This document shows, one piece after another, positions 1 through 8,821 of a stretch of DNA of 56,364 bases; position 1 is the stretch's first letter, and every line of letters begins with the position of its first letter. The position numbers and the translations under genes were made by a program. The stretch is taken from contig PLZW01000007.1 in NCBI GenBank assembly GCA_003153575.1, forward strand, positions 1 through 56,364, given 5' to 3'. The notes under the pieces are model-generated. The model searched no databases, was not told the DNA's origin, and was given only the letters and a program-made list of their open reading frames with translations. Source of the DNA: Acidimicrobiaceae bacterium (GTDB lineage: Bacteria > Actinomycetota > Acidimicrobiia > Acidimicrobiales > RAAP-2).

Positions 1-720
1 AGTCCCGTCGAGCCGCCCGCCGAGCCGCCCGCGCCGGACATCGTTGCGGACGAGCCCCCGCCCTCCGGCCCGGTCGGCGCACGGCCGACCCTCGGCGCGG
101 TGCGGCGCCAGTCCGCTCCTTCCGGCCCGCCAGGCGATGCCGCGGCTCCATCCGGCGCGGGGGACGGAGCCGGCGAGCCACCTGTGGACCGGTCGGAGCC
201 GGTCGCCCACCCGTCCGAGCTGGCGCCCCCGTCGGTTCCCACCTCGTCGGCACCACTCCCGAGCCGGGACCAGCTGGTCCAGGCCTGGGGGGACCACGTC
301 ATCGGCCGGCTCCGACCCAAGGCCAAGGCCCTGTTCCAGGCCGGCCGGTTCGTGGGCGCCGACGGCGATCGGGCTCAGTTCGGCCTGCCCAACGAGACCC
401 ACCGCATCCGCTGTGAGGCGATGCGGGCCGAAGTGGAGGCCGCGCTGGCCGACCAGTTCGGCCGCCCCGTCCCGCTGGTCCTGGTGGTGGACGGGACTCC
501 GGCCCCGCAGCCGACGCCGCCCGCCGACGAGACGCCTGTTGGGTCCCAGACGGCGGCCGCGGCCCGACCCGCGGCACCGGATCCGCCCGCACCGGCCGCT
601 GACGATGACGCCGAAGACCTGGCCGACTTCGACGTCGGCGCCCTCGAGGTGGCCGAGATCGACAACTCGGCCGAGTCCCGGCTGCTGCAGGCGTTCCCCG
701 GTGCTGAGGAGGTGGTCTAG
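1..720 (+). CDS. dnaX: DNA polymerase III gamma/tau subunit, C-terminal part (5' truncated by window)
   Basis: The frame is open from base 1 and ends at TAG 718-720, so only the C-terminal ~239 residues are visible. An Ala/Pro-rich linker is followed by a compact region (about residues 85-165 of the fragment) with the tau-like pattern of a Trp-containing helix, then a segment ending in a hydrophobic strand, and then a second Ala/Pro/Asp tail. The clamp-loader ATPase part lies upstream of the window. Identity rests mainly on this tail plus direct abutment to recR, the classic dnaX-recR neighbourhood; the tail alone is poorly conserved. Gamma/tau organises the replicative clamp loader in the cytoplasm. 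Confidence 0.78.
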   Translation, partial: SPVEPPAEPPAPDIVADEPPPSGPVGARPTLGAVRRQSAPSGPPGDAAAPSGAGDGAGEPPVDRSEPVAHPSELAPPSVPTSSAPLPSRDQLVQAWGDHVIGRLRPKAKALFQAGRFVGADGDRAQFGLPNETHRIRCEAMRAEVEAALADQFGRPVPLVLVVDGTPAPQPTPPADETPVGSQTAAAARPAAPDPPAPAADDDAEDLADFDVGALEVAEIDNSAESRLLQAFPGAEEVV

Positions 721-1326
721 ATGGCGGTGTTCAACGGGCCGCTCCAGGCACTCATCGACGAGATGGGTCGGCTGCCCGGCATCGGACCGAAGTCGGCTCA
801 GCGGATTACCTTCCACCTGTTGAAGGTGGCGCCCGAGGACGCGCTGCGGCTGGCCGAGGCCATCATCGCCGTGAAGGAGCGGATCACATTGTGTACCCGG
901 TGCTTCAACGTGGCCGAAGGCGGCGAGTGTGCCATCTGCCTCGACGACCGGCGCGACGCCACCGTGGTCTGCGTGGTCGAGGATCCGCGGGACATCGTCT
1001 CGGTCGAGAAGACGGGTGAGTTCTCCGGCCGCTACCACGTCCTGCAGGGATCGCTGAACCCCATCGAGGGCATCGGGCCCGAGCAACTCCGGGTGCGCGA
1101 GCTGCTCGAGCGCCTCGACGACGAAGGGATCACCGAGGTGATCCTGTGCACCAACCCCAATCTCGAGGGCGAGGCCACGGCCATGTACCTGGCCCGCCTG
1201 CTCAAGCCCATGGGCCTGACCGTGACCCGGATCGCCAGCGGGCTCCCGGTCGGCGGCGACCTCGAGTACGCCGACGAGCTGACGCTCGGCCGGGCCCTCG
1301 AGGGTCGTCGGGTGGTCGACGCCTGA
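721..1326 (+). CDS. recR: Recombination mediator protein RecR
   Basis: A 201-residue protein, the normal RecR length. It has an N-terminal helix-hairpin-helix ([12 protein letters not shown], ~18-29), a four-Cys zinc motif (C58, C61, C70, C73), and a Toprim domain from about residue 81 ending in the conserved [14 protein letters not shown] region. RecR works with RecO/RecF to load RecA on gapped DNA. The ATG at 721 follows the dnaX TAG with no intervening base, so translation is probably coupled. In many bacteria a ybaB/ebfC gene lies between dnaX and recR; here it is absent. Confidence 0.97.
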   Translation: MAVFNGPLQALIDEMGRLPGIGPKSAQRITFHLLKVAPEDALRLAEAIIAVKERITLCTRCFNVAEGGECAICLDDRRDATVVCVVEDPRDIVSVEKTGEFSGRYHVLQGSLNPIEGIGPEQLRVRELLERLDDEGITEVILCTNPNLEGEATAMYLARLLKPMGLTVTRIASGLPVGGDLEYADELTLGRALEGRRVVDA

Positions 1327-1375
1327 CCCCGTCCGGAGCGTCCCGGGGCTGCGTCCACTGGGCCACCATGGGGTG

Positions 1376-1936
1376 ATGGATCCACGCGCACCCAACGCTG
1401 TCCGCCACCTCTGGATCCTCCGGCACGCCAAGGCGGCGGCCGAAGGGCCGTGGGGGAGCCGGGACCGTGACCGGACATTGACCGCCCGCGGCCGCCGCGA
1501 CGCCTCAGCCCTCGGGGCACGCCTGGCGGCCGGTGCCCCGCTGCTCGGTACCCCGGGTCTCGTCCGACCCGAGGTGGCCCTGTGCTCGGCGGCGGTGCGC
1601 ACGGTGCAGACGGCCGAGTTGGTGCTCGCCGAGTTCCCGGACCGGGTCCCGTTCGACTCCTACCGGTCGCTCTACCAGGCGGGTCCCGACACCGTCCTCA
1701 CCTACCTCCGGGAGGTCGACGAGCACGTCCGGTCGGTCCTGGTGGTCGGGCACAACCCGACGATGTACCACCTCACGTGGGACCTGCTGGAGCCGGGCTC
1801 CGGCGACCGCGACACCCTGGAGGCCCGGGGCTTCCCGACCTGCGCGTTGGCCGTCATGTCGCTGCGGGTGGACGCGTGGGAGGACGTGGCCGACGGGACG
1901 GCGGCCCTCTCCGGCCTGTTCGCCCCGCCGTATTGA
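1376..1936 (+). CDS. SixA-like histidine phosphatase
   Basis: A ~186-residue histidine-phosphatase-superfamily protein. The phosphoacceptor motif RHAK lies near the N-terminus (~residues 17-20) and the second catalytic His is in VVGHNPTMYHL (~125). Length and motifs fit the SixA branch (phosphohistidine or small-molecule phosphatases); the substrate cannot be read from sequence. An in-frame GTG immediately upstream (1373) is an equally possible start. The gene begins 46 bp after recR and ends 49 bp before the stop of the convergent thiolase gene. Confidence 0.83.
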   Translation: MDPRAPNAVRHLWILRHAKAAAEGPWGSRDRDRTLTARGRRDASALGARLAAGAPLLGTPGLVRPEVALCSAAVRTVQTAELVLAEFPDRVPFDSYRSLYQAGPDTVLTYLREVDEHVRSVLVVGHNPTMYHLTWDLLEPGSGDRDTLEARGFPTCALAVMSLRVDAWEDVADGTAALSGLFAPPY

Positions 1937-1950
1937 CTGCGGTCACACCC

Positions 1951-1980
1951 GGGGGGCGCCTCCCGGTGATCAGGCCCCCC
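1951..1980. terminator. Possible hairpin between convergent genes
   Basis: A run of six G (1951-1956) can pair with six C (1975-1980) across an 18-nt loop, in the 49-bp gap between the converging SixA-like and thiolase genes. A 10-bp direct repeat CGGTGATCAG (1964-1973 and 1980-1989) overlaps it. No T-tract follows on either strand, so it is only a weak terminator candidate. Confidence 0.3.
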
Positions 1981-1985
1981 GGTGA

Positions 1986-3167
1986 TCAGATGGTGCGCAG
2001 CACGGCGGCGTCGCCCTGACCGCCACCGCCGCACAGGCTGACGGCGGCGGTCCCGCCGCCCCTGCGCTTGAGCTCGAGCAGGGCGGTGAGGGCGAGGCGG
2101 GTGCCCGACATGCCGACCGGGTGGCCGAGGGCGATGGCCCCGCCGTTCACGTTGACGATGTCGCCGCTGATGCCGAGGTCGTCGGCCGAGGCCAGGCCGA
2201 CGGCGGCGAAGGCCTCGTTGATCTCGAAGAGGTCGATGTCGCCCACGGACAGGCCGGCCTTGCCCAGCGCCACCGTGGTGGCGTGGGAGGGCTGGTGGAG
2301 GAGCGACGGGCTGGGGCCGGCCACCTGCCCGTAGCTGACCAGTTCGCCCAGCGGGGTCACGCCCAGCTCCTCGGCCTTGGCCCGGGACATCACGACCACG
2401 GCGGCGCCACCGTCGGAGATCTGGCTGGCGTTGCCCGCGGTGATGGTGCCCTCCTTGTCGAAGGCGGGCCGCAGCTTGGCCAGCGACTCGGCCGTCGTGT
2501 CGGCCCGGACCCCTTCGTCGGTGTCGACCACGAGGGCGTCACCCTTGCGCTGGGGCACCTCGACCGGGACGATCTCCTCGGCGAACTTGCCGTCCTTGAT
2601 GGCGGCGGCGGCGCGCTCGTGGGAGAGGGCGCTGAAGGCGTCCTGGCGCTCGCGGGACACTCCGTTGGCCCCGTTGTAGCGCTCGGTCCCCAGCCCCATG
2701 GCGCACTGGTCGAAGGCGCAGAACAGGCCGTCGTACATCATCGAGTCGACGAGCTTGCCGTCGCCGATCCGGTAGCCGGCCCGGGCGCCGGGCAGGAGGT
2801 AGGGGGCCTGGGTCATCGACTCCATGCCGCCGGCGACGACGATGTCGGCCTCGCCGGCGTTGATCAGCAGGTCCGCCAAGTAGATGGCGTTGAGGCCGGA
2901 AAGGCAGACCTTGTTGACGGTGGTCGCGGCCACGCTCATCGGGATCCCGGCTTTTACGGCGGCCTGGCGGGCGGTGATCTGCCCGGTCCCGGCCAGGATG
3001 ACCTGGCCCATGAAGACGTAGTCGACCTGGTCCGGTGCCACTCCGGCCCGCTCGAGGGCGGCGGCGATGGCGAACCCGCCCAGCTCGGTGGCGGCGAAGC
3101 CGCCGAGTGCGCCCGACAGCTTGCCGATCGGCGTGCGGGCTCCTGCGACGATGACGGATCCGGACAT
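1986..3167 (-). CDS. Acetyl-CoA C-acetyltransferase (thiolase)
   Basis: A 393-residue thiolase, the family's usual length. The acyl-accepting Cys is C88 in NKVCLSG; the C-terminal half carries the catalytic His in [10 protein letters not shown] and the second Cys in [11 protein letters not shown]. It reversibly condenses two acetyl-CoA to acetoacetyl-CoA. A Shine-Dalgarno GGAGG lies 5 nt upstream of the ATG. It is divergent from crotonyl-CoA carboxylase/reductase, and a 3-hydroxyacyl-CoA dehydrogenase lies 8 kb away, so I infer it supplies acetoacetyl-CoA for the ethylmalonyl-CoA pathway; a role in beta-oxidation is the alternative. Confidence 0.92.
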   Translation of the reverse strand: MSGSVIVAGARTPIGKLSGALGGFAATELGGFAIAAALERAGVAPDQVDYVFMGQVILAGTGQITARQAAVKAGIPMSVAATTVNKVCLSGLNAIYLADLLINAGEADIVVAGGMESMTQAPYLLPGARAGYRIGDGKLVDSMMYDGLFCAFDQCAMGLGTERYNGANGVSRERQDAFSALSHERAAAAIKDGKFAEEIVPVEVPQRKGDALVVDTDEGVRADTTAESLAKLRPAFDKEGTITAGNASQISDGGAAVVVMSRAKAEELGVTPLGELVSYGQVAGPSPSLLHQPSHATTVALGKAGLSVGDIDLFEINEAFAAVGLASADDLGISGDIVNVNGGAIALGHPVGMSGTRLALTALLELKRRGGGTAAVSLCGGGGQGDAAVLRTI

Positions 3168-3311
3168 GGCAACCTCCGCGGCCTGCTGGCCGATTCAGGC
3201 GGCATCCCCCCAGTGGGCACGCCACGACGACAGGTGGCCATGATACGGCCTGGGCCGACTTGTGCCACCCGGGACGCCCCGTCGCCCGGGGACCGGGCGG
3301 CCACGTCGGGC

Positions 3312-3317
3312 TATCCT
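3312..3317 (+). promoter_or_regulatory. Candidate -10 (TATCCT) of leaderless ccr mRNA
   Basis: TATCCT ends 8 nt before the ATG at 3326, so transcription would begin at or within a base or two of the start codon. No Shine-Dalgarno is visible between it and the ATG, nor a good -35. Confidence 0.6.
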
Positions 3318-3325
3318 CCACCCCC

Positions 3326-4666
3326 ATGCAGGAATTCCTCTCCGCCATCCTGGCCGGCGCCTCCGGCGAGGAGATCGCCGCCATCCCGATCCCCGAGTCC
3401 TACCGCGCGTCGTTCGTCAAGCGTGACGAGACGGACATGTTCGAGGGCATGGAGTCCGAGGACAAGGACCCGCGCAAGTCTCTCCACGTCGGCGAGGTCC
3501 CTACCCCCGAGCTCGCCCCCGACGAGGCCTACATCGCGGTCATGGCCAGCGCCATCAACTTCAACACCGTCTGGACCTCGATCTTCGAGCCCCTCCCCAC
3601 CTTCGGGTTCCTCGACCGCCTCGGTCGCGAGGGCGTGTGGGGCGCCCGTCACGCCCTCGACTACCACGTGGTCGGCTCCGACGCCTCGGCCGTGGTCCTC
3701 CAGGTCGGCTCCGCCGTCCGCAACTGGGGCCCCGGCGACAAGGTCACCGTGCACTGCAACTACGTGGACGACCAGAGCCCGACCGCCCACGACGACTCGA
3801 TCCTGGCCGACAATCAGCGCATCTGGGGCTTCGAGACCAATTTCGGCGGCTTGGCCGACTTGGCCGTCGTGAAGGCCAACCAGCTGATGCCCAAGCCGGC
3901 GCACCTGTCGTGGGAGGAGGCGGCCGTCAACGCCCTGTGCAACTCGACCTCCTACCGGATGCTGGTATCCCACAACGGGGCCCCGATCACCCAGGGGGAC
4001 AAGGTGCTCGTCTGGGGTGCGTCGGGCGGGCTCGGCGCCTACGCGGTGCAGTACTGCCTGAACGGTGGGGCCACACCGGTGGGCGTGGTGTCGTCGCAGT
4101 CCAAGGTGGACCTCCTCCACGAACTCGGCGTCGAGGCGGTCATCGACCGCAAGGCCGCCAACTACCGGTTCTGGAAGGACGAGCACACCCAGGACGAGTC
4201 CGAGTGGCGCCGCCTGGGCAAGGACATCCGCGGCCTGGTCGGCGACGACGTCGACATCGTGTTCGAACACCCCGGACGCCAGACCATGGGGGCCTCGGTG
4301 TTCGCGGCCAAGCGGGGCGGGACCATCGTCACCTGCGCGGCGACCTCGGGCTACATGATCGAGTACGACAACCGCCACCTGTGGATGAAGCTCAAGACCA
4401 TCAAGGGCTCCCATTTCGCCAACTACCGCGAGGCGTGGGACGCCAACCAGCTGGTGTGCGAGGGCAAGATCCTGCCGCCCCTGTCGGCCGTGCACACCCT
4501 GGACAACGTGGGCGACGCCGCCTACCAGGTCCACCGGAACCTCCACGAGGGCAAGATCGGCGTGCTCTGCCTGGCCCCCGAGGAGGGACTCGGTATCGAC
4601 GACCACGAGCTGCGTCAACGGGTCGGCGAGGATCGGATCACGCTCTTCCGGAGGCACGGGGCGTGA
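3326..4666 (+). CDS. ccr: Crotonyl-CoA carboxylase/reductase
   Basis: A 446-residue medium-chain dehydrogenase/reductase protein that reductively carboxylates crotonyl-CoA to ethylmalonyl-CoA with NADPH and CO2. The NADPH-binding loop is WGASGGLGAYAVQ. Residues known to hold CO2 in the family appear in conserved surroundings: Asn ~80 in AINFNTVW, Phe-Glu in WGFETNFGG, and His in KGSHFANYREAW. These set it apart from plain quinone-reductase relatives. The frame is open to an upstream ATG (3260), but the ATG at 3326 gives the family N-terminus (MQEFLSAI) and sits 8 nt after a TATCCT box. Its stop overlaps the epimerase start by 4 nt (GTGA). Confidence 0.95.
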   Translation: MQEFLSAILAGASGEEIAAIPIPESYRASFVKRDETDMFEGMESEDKDPRKSLHVGEVPTPELAPDEAYIAVMASAINFNTVWTSIFEPLPTFGFLDRLGREGVWGARHALDYHVVGSDASAVVLQVGSAVRNWGPGDKVTVHCNYVDDQSPTAHDDSILADNQRIWGFETNFGGLADLAVVKANQLMPKPAHLSWEEAAVNALCNSTSYRMLVSHNGAPITQGDKVLVWGASGGLGAYAVQYCLNGGATPVGVVSSQSKVDLLHELGVEAVIDRKAANYRFWKDEHTQDESEWRRLGKDIRGLVGDDVDIVFEHPGRQTMGASVFAAKRGGTIVTCAATSGYMIEYDNRHLWMKLKTIKGSHFANYREAWDANQLVCEGKILPPLSAVHTLDNVGDAAYQVHRNLHEGKIGVLCLAPEEGLGIDDHELRQRVGEDRITLFRRHGA

Positions 4667-5073
4667 CGGCGATGCTGCTGACCGAGATCGACCACGTGGC
4701 CATCGCCGTGCCCGACCTGGACGCGGCCATCGCCTACTACGCAGAGACGTTCGGGGCCACGGTCGCCCATCGTGAGCGCATCGACTCCGACGGGGTCGAG
4801 GAGGCACTGCTCAACGTGGCCGACAGCTACGTCCAACTGCTGACGCCGACCAGCGACTCGTCGCCCGTCGCCAAGTACCTGGAGAAGAAGGGCCCCGGCA
4901 TCCACCACGTGGGCTACCGGGTGGCTGACTGCGCCGCCGCACTGCAGTCGGTCAAGGACCACGGCGGCCTGGTCATCGACGAGCAGCCCCGACCCGGCTC
5001 GCGCGGTACGACGGTGGCCTTCATCCATCCGAAGGGTGCCTTCGGCACCCTGATCGAGCTGGTGCAGGAGTAG
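4663..5073 (+). CDS. mce: Methylmalonyl-CoA/ethylmalonyl-CoA epimerase
   Basis: A 136-residue VOC/glyoxalase-fold protein (IDHVAIAVPDLDAAIAYY near the N-terminus, GPGIHHVGYRV in the middle, LIELVQE at the end) with the metal-binding His/Glu pattern of methylmalonyl-CoA epimerases. It interconverts the 2R and 2S forms of methylmalonyl-CoA, and in this pathway also of ethylmalonyl-CoA. The GTG at 4663 is preferred over the ATG at 4672: GGAGG lies 8 nt upstream of the GTG, and the GTGA overlap with the ccr stop implies coupling. Confidence 0.93.
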   Translation: MTAMLLTEIDHVAIAVPDLDAAIAYYAETFGATVAHRERIDSDGVEEALLNVADSYVQLLTPTSDSSPVAKYLEKKGPGIHHVGYRVADCAAALQSVKDHGGLVIDEQPRPGSRGTTVAFIHPKGAFGTLIELVQE

Positions 5074-5085
5074 GCGACCGCACGC

Positions 5086-6102
5086 ATGGACACCGCCTCC
5101 CGGACTGACGCCCCGCCGACCGCCGGCGGGAGCGATGCCGCGGGGGTGCGCAGTCCGGCCCGGCCGGCCGCGACCGTCCCCGGCGTGGGCATCGGACTAC
5201 CGCAGATCCGGGCCCGGTCGACCACGGCGCCGGCACCGGTCCCCTCCCTCGACGAGGCAGCGGACCCGGACACGCCGACGGCGGACGCTCACGCCGACGA
5301 GACCCCGTCGGCCGGGCCGGCCGGCATCGCTACCGCACCTGCGGCCGCACCGGCCCCCGCGTCGTTCCCACCCGGCGTCGCCGCCAAGCTGGGCACCTAC
5401 GTGTACCTGCTGGTCGACGCCCGGACCGGACGCCCCTTCTTCGTCGGGCGCGGGCGGGGCGACCGCTGCCACCGCCACGTCGAGGCGGCCCGGGCCGCGG
5501 CGGGCCACGGCGCGCCGTCGTCGAAGTACCCGCTGCTCGACCGGATCCGCGAGGCCGAGTCCGGCGGCCGGCCGGTCCGGATCGAGATCCTGCGCCGCGG
5601 ACTGACGCCGGCCGAGGCCGACCTGGTCGAAGCCACGGTGGCTGATGCCCTCGGCCTCGGGTACGAGACCCGGCTGGGGAGCCAGCGGAGTCCCTCGCAC
5701 GTGGTGGGCGCCGCCCTGGCCAAGCGGGCCAAGATCAGGCAGGACCACGGGATCGTCCTGCTCCGGGTGGGCCCCCACGGGTCGGCCACCGACTACGCCT
5801 CGGCCCGCCACGGTTGGCGGATCGGCAAGCGCTGGGTGGATGCCGCTTCGGGCCGGTCCCCCACGTGGGCCGCGGTCGTCGCCGGCGATCTGGTGGACGC
5901 CGTCTACCGGATCGACGCCTGGGTGCCCTCGCCGTCAGCGGCGGGCGCCGTCTCCGACCGCTTCTCGTTCGTCGGGACACCGGACCCCGAACTCGATGCC
6001 CGCTATGCCGGACGGAGCGTGCGGGCCTACCTGGGCACGGGCACGCCGAGCGCGATCACCTACGTCTGGTGCGGGCCCCACTGGGTCATCACGGCCCAGT
6101 AG
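5086..6102 (+). CDS. GIY-YIG (LEM-3-like) domain protein of unknown function
   Basis: A 338-residue protein. Residues 1-100 are an Ala/Pro/Asp-rich, probably disordered segment. From ~104 comes a GIY-YIG-type nuclease core: YVYLLVD as the first strand, then [15 protein letters not shown], where VGRG takes the place of the YIG strand and Arg/His follow, then a helix ending near a conserved Glu ([12 protein letters not shown]). This resembles the LEM-3-like branch of GIY-YIG proteins. The C-terminal half (~210-338) matches the second domain I recall accompanying these bacterial proteins ([11 protein letters not shown] ... [11 protein letters not shown]). Nucleic-acid cleavage is plausible but unproven. 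It begins 12 bp after the epimerase gene, so it may be cotranscribed with ccr-mce although no metabolic link is obvious. Confidence 0.68.
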   Translation: MDTASRTDAPPTAGGSDAAGVRSPARPAATVPGVGIGLPQIRARSTTAPAPVPSLDEAADPDTPTADAHADETPSAGPAGIATAPAAAPAPASFPPGVAAKLGTYVYLLVDARTGRPFFVGRGRGDRCHRHVEAARAAAGHGAPSSKYPLLDRIREAESGGRPVRIEILRRGLTPAEADLVEATVADALGLGYETRLGSQRSPSHVVGAALAKRAKIRQDHGIVLLRVGPHGSATDYASARHGWRIGKRWVDAASGRSPTWAAVVAGDLVDAVYRIDAWVPSPSAAGAVSDRFSFVGTPDPELDARYAGRSVRAYLGTGTPSAITYVWCGPHWVITAQ

Positions 6103-6143
6103 CGCGGCACCTGTCCCTGATCCAGCCCCTCCGGTGGTTCCGA

Positions 6144-6149
6144 TAGCCT
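6144..6149 (+). promoter_or_regulatory. Candidate -10 (TAGCCT) of leaderless pccB mRNA
   Basis: TAGCCT ends exactly 8 nt before the pccB ATG, the same geometry and sequence as the lysC element, with no Shine-Dalgarno between them. Confidence 0.6.
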
Positions 6150-6157
6150 CACCGTCC

Positions 6158-7714
6158 ATGGATCACACGATGACCCAACGCCTCGAGGACCTCGCCGAGC
6201 GCCGCGAGCTGGCCCGCAACGCCGGCTCGCCCCGGGCGGTGGAGAAGCACCACGCCAAGGGCAAGATGACCGCCCGCGAGCGCATCGACTACCTCCTCGA
6301 CGACGGCTCCTTCCAGGAGCTCGACATGCTGGCCCGTCACCGGGCCCACGGCATGGGCCTCGAGGAGAACCGGCCCTACACCGACGGCGTGATCACCGGC
6401 TTCGGCACCATCGACGGCCGCCGGGTGTGCGTGTTCAGCCAGGACTTCACCGTGTTCGGCGGTGCCCTGGGCGAGGTCTTCGCGGAAAAGATCCACAAGG
6501 TCATGGACTTGGCCTCGTCCATCGGGGTGCCGATGATCGGCCTCAACGACGGGGCCGGGGCCCGCATCCAGGAAGGTGTGGTCTCCCTCCACTCCTACGG
6601 TGGGATCTTCCACCGCAACGCCCAGGCCTCCGGGGTGATCCCCCAGATCAGCGTCATCCTCGGGCCCTGCGCCGGAGGGGCGGTCTACAGCCCGGCCATG
6701 ACCGACTTCATCTTCATGGTCCAAGAGACCAGCCACATGTTCATCACCGGTCCCGACGTGGTGAAGACGGTGACGGGCGAGGACGTGACCCTGGAGGAGC
6801 TCGGCGGGGCGATGAGCCACGCCACCAAGTCCGGGGTCGCGGCCTTCGTCGCCCCCGACGAGAAGTCGTGCCTCGACGACGTCCGCTACCTGCTCAGCTT
6901 CCTGCCCTCCAACAACCTGGAGGAGGCACCGCTGCTGCGGACCGGCGACGATCCCGAGCGGCTCACCCCCGAGCTCTCCGCGCTCATGCCCGAGTCGCCC
7001 AACCAGCCCTACGACATGAAGAAGGTCATCGAGGCGGTGGTCGACGACGGCGAGTTCTTCGAGGTCAACCACCACTGGGCCATGAACCTGGTGTGCGGCT
7101 TCGCCCGCATCGACGGCCGGGCGGTCGGCATCGTCGGCAACCAGCCGCAGATGCTGGCCGGCGTGCTCAACATTGACGCCTCGGAGAAGGGTGCCCGATT
7201 CGTGCGCACCTGCGACGCCTTCAACGTGCCGCTCATCACCTTCGTCGACGTGCCGGGGTTCATGCCCGGCACCGACCAGGAGTACGGCGGGATCATCCGC
7301 CACGGCGCCAAGCTGCTGTACGCCTACTGCGAGTCGACCGTCCCCCGCGTCCAGATCATCACCCGCAAGGCCTACGGCGGGGCCTATGTGGTCATGAACT
7401 CCAAGTCGATCGGCGCCGACCTGGCCTTCGCCTGGCCCTCGGCCGAACTGGCCGTGATGGGTCCCGAGGGGGCGGTCGAGATCGTCTACCGCCGGGACCT
7501 GGCCGAAGCGGCCGACCCGGTGGGCCGGCGCAAGGAGCTGGTCGAGGAGTACACCGAGCGCTATGCGAATCCGTACGCGGCCGCCGAACGGGGCTACGTC
7601 GACGACGTCATCGACCCGGCCGAGACCCGTCGGATCCTGGTGCGCAGCTTGGACCTCCTGGTCTCCAAACGCGAGGACCTCCCCAAGCGCAAGCACGGGA
7701 ACATGCCGCTGTGA
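6158..7714 (+). CDS. pccB: Acyl-CoA (propionyl-CoA type) carboxylase, beta/carboxyltransferase subunit
   Basis: A 518-residue carboxyltransferase with the two crotonase-like halves. The N-terminal half has [13 protein letters not shown] and the oxyanion-hole glycines [12 protein letters not shown]; the C-terminal half has [16 protein letters not shown] and [11 protein letters not shown]. It transfers carboxyl from biotin to an acyl-CoA, probably propionyl-CoA to methylmalonyl-CoA. The biotin-carboxylase/carrier alpha subunit is not in the window. The ATG at 6158 is chosen because it fits the family N-terminus and follows a TAGCCT box by 8 nt. It overlaps the epsilon subunit by GTGA. Confidence 0.93.
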   Translation: MDHTMTQRLEDLAERRELARNAGSPRAVEKHHAKGKMTARERIDYLLDDGSFQELDMLARHRAHGMGLEENRPYTDGVITGFGTIDGRRVCVFSQDFTVFGGALGEVFAEKIHKVMDLASSIGVPMIGLNDGAGARIQEGVVSLHSYGGIFHRNAQASGVIPQISVILGPCAGGAVYSPAMTDFIFMVQETSHMFITGPDVVKTVTGEDVTLEELGGAMSHATKSGVAAFVAPDEKSCLDDVRYLLSFLPSNNLEEAPLLRTGDDPERLTPELSALMPESPNQPYDMKKVIEAVVDDGEFFEVNHHWAMNLVCGFARIDGRAVGIVGNQPQMLAGVLNIDASEKGARFVRTCDAFNVPLITFVDVPGFMPGTDQEYGGIIRHGAKLLYAYCESTVPRVQIITRKAYGGAYVVMNSKSIGADLAFAWPSAELAVMGPEGAVEIVYRRDLAEAADPVGRRKELVEEYTERYANPYAAAERGYVDDVIDPAETRRILVRSLDLLVSKREDLPKRKHGNMPL

Positions 7715-7899
7715 GCGAGCCCGAGACAATCGACCCGGCGGTGCTGGCCGTGCTGGCCGCCGCCGTCGACCAGGTGTGGCCGCGACCGGCGGTGGTCGTG
7801 GCCGACGGCCCGTCGGGCCCGCCGGCCTGGAGGTTCAGCGGAAGGTGGTGGACACGTCCGGCGAATACCCGGCGCGACCGCCCCTGGACCGGGGGCTGA
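7711..7899 (+). CDS. Acyl-CoA carboxylase epsilon subunit
   Basis: A 62-residue protein starting with GTG inside the end of pccB (4-nt overlap). It has an acidic N-terminus, a [13 protein letters not shown] helix and the C-terminal [10 protein letters not shown] motif, the hallmark of the small actinobacterial AccE/PccE subunits that bind and stimulate the beta subunit. Size, motif and position agree, though such short proteins are hard to score. It ends 15 bp before the stop of the convergent DUF3097 gene. Confidence 0.72.
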   Translation: MSEPETIDPAVLAVLAAAVDQVWPRPAVVVADGPSGPPAWRFSGRWWTRPANTRRDRPWTGG

Positions 7900-7914
7900 C
7901 CACCAGGCGCGACC

Positions 7915-8763
7915 TCAGTCGGTGCCGGTGACGAAGTCGATGAGACGCTCGACGGCACCCACCAACTCGGGCTCGAGGTCGGCGTAGCTGGACACCGACG
8001 CCAGGATCTTCCGCCAGGCGGTCGGCGGATCACCCAGGTCGAGCGCCCGGCAGACCCCGACCTTCCACTCCGTGCCCATGGGGATGTGGGGCCAGGCCCC
8101 GATGCCGAGCACCGACGGTCGCACCGCCTGCCACACGTCGACGAACGGCGTACCGGTGATCAGGACATCCGGCTGCCGCAGGCCCCCGGCGATGCGGGAC
8201 TCCTTGCTGCCGTCCACCAGGTGGTCGACCAGGACGCCCAGTCGACGGGCCGGTCCCGGGTGGAATTCGGCGATGGCACGGTCGAGATGGTCGATCCCGT
8301 CGAGCCGCTCCACCACGACGCCCTCGACGCGGAGGTCGTCCCCCCAGACGCGCTCGACGAGCTCGGCGTCGTGGACCCCTTCCACCCACACCCGGCCGGC
8401 GCGGGCCACGCGGGCCGGTGCATCGGCCACCGAAAGGGAGCCCGAGGCGGTGATGGCCGGAGAGCGATCCGGTGCGGGCGCCGGTCCCCGCTCCAAGCTG
8501 ACCGCCCTGCCGTCGACGGCGAAGGCGCCGGGAGCCGAGCGGAAGACGCGCTCCTGGCCGGTCCGCCCCCGGATCTCGACCCCGCCACCCTCGATCCGCA
8601 CCAGCGTGCCGCTGAATCCGCTGGCCCGGTGCACCAGCGTCATGCCGGGCACGGCCGACACCTTGGGATAGGTGGCGGCCAGTCTGTCGGCGAGCGGGGC
8701 ATCGATCGGGCCGGACAGGATGCCCGATGAACGGCGCGTCGACTGTGGGTCTCGGGTGGCCAC
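7915..8763 (-). CDS. DUF3097 family protein
   Basis: A 282-residue actinobacterial conserved protein of unknown function. The centre has a Toprim-like pattern (VWVEGVHDAELVERVWGDDL, with Glu and later Asp). The C-terminal third has the family signature VDHLVDGSKESRIA, then ITGTPFVDVWQAVRP and a WPHIP...WKVGVC segment. I recognise the family from these blocks; a nucleic-acid-related role is only inference from the Toprim-like pattern. The GTG at 8763 is used because TAGGGT lies 6 nt upstream. Confidence 0.83.
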   Translation of the reverse strand: MATRDPQSTRRSSGILSGPIDAPLADRLAATYPKVSAVPGMTLVHRASGFSGTLVRIEGGGVEIRGRTGQERVFRSAPGAFAVDGRAVSLERGPAPAPDRSPAITASGSLSVADAPARVARAGRVWVEGVHDAELVERVWGDDLRVEGVVVERLDGIDHLDRAIAEFHPGPARRLGVLVDHLVDGSKESRIAGGLRQPDVLITGTPFVDVWQAVRPSVLGIGAWPHIPMGTEWKVGVCRALDLGDPPTAWRKILASVSSYADLEPELVGAVERLIDFVTGTD

Positions 8764-8769
8764 GCGGTG

Positions 8770-8775
8770 ACCCTA
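8770..8775 (-). promoter_or_regulatory. Candidate -10 (TAGGGT) of leaderless DUF3097 mRNA
   Basis: Read on the minus strand, TAGGGT ends 6 nt before the GTG start at 8763. Confidence 0.5.
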
Positions 8776-8821
8776 CCAACGGTGGGTGGTCCCGCTGGGG
8801 AAGGTGTCCGGCCGCCCCCGG

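Noticed and set aside
2121-3872. A 583-codon plus-strand open frame antisense to thiolase and out of frame with ccr
   Set aside because: Low-complexity Gly/Val/Asp translation typical of antisense frames; both real genes have catalytic motifs.
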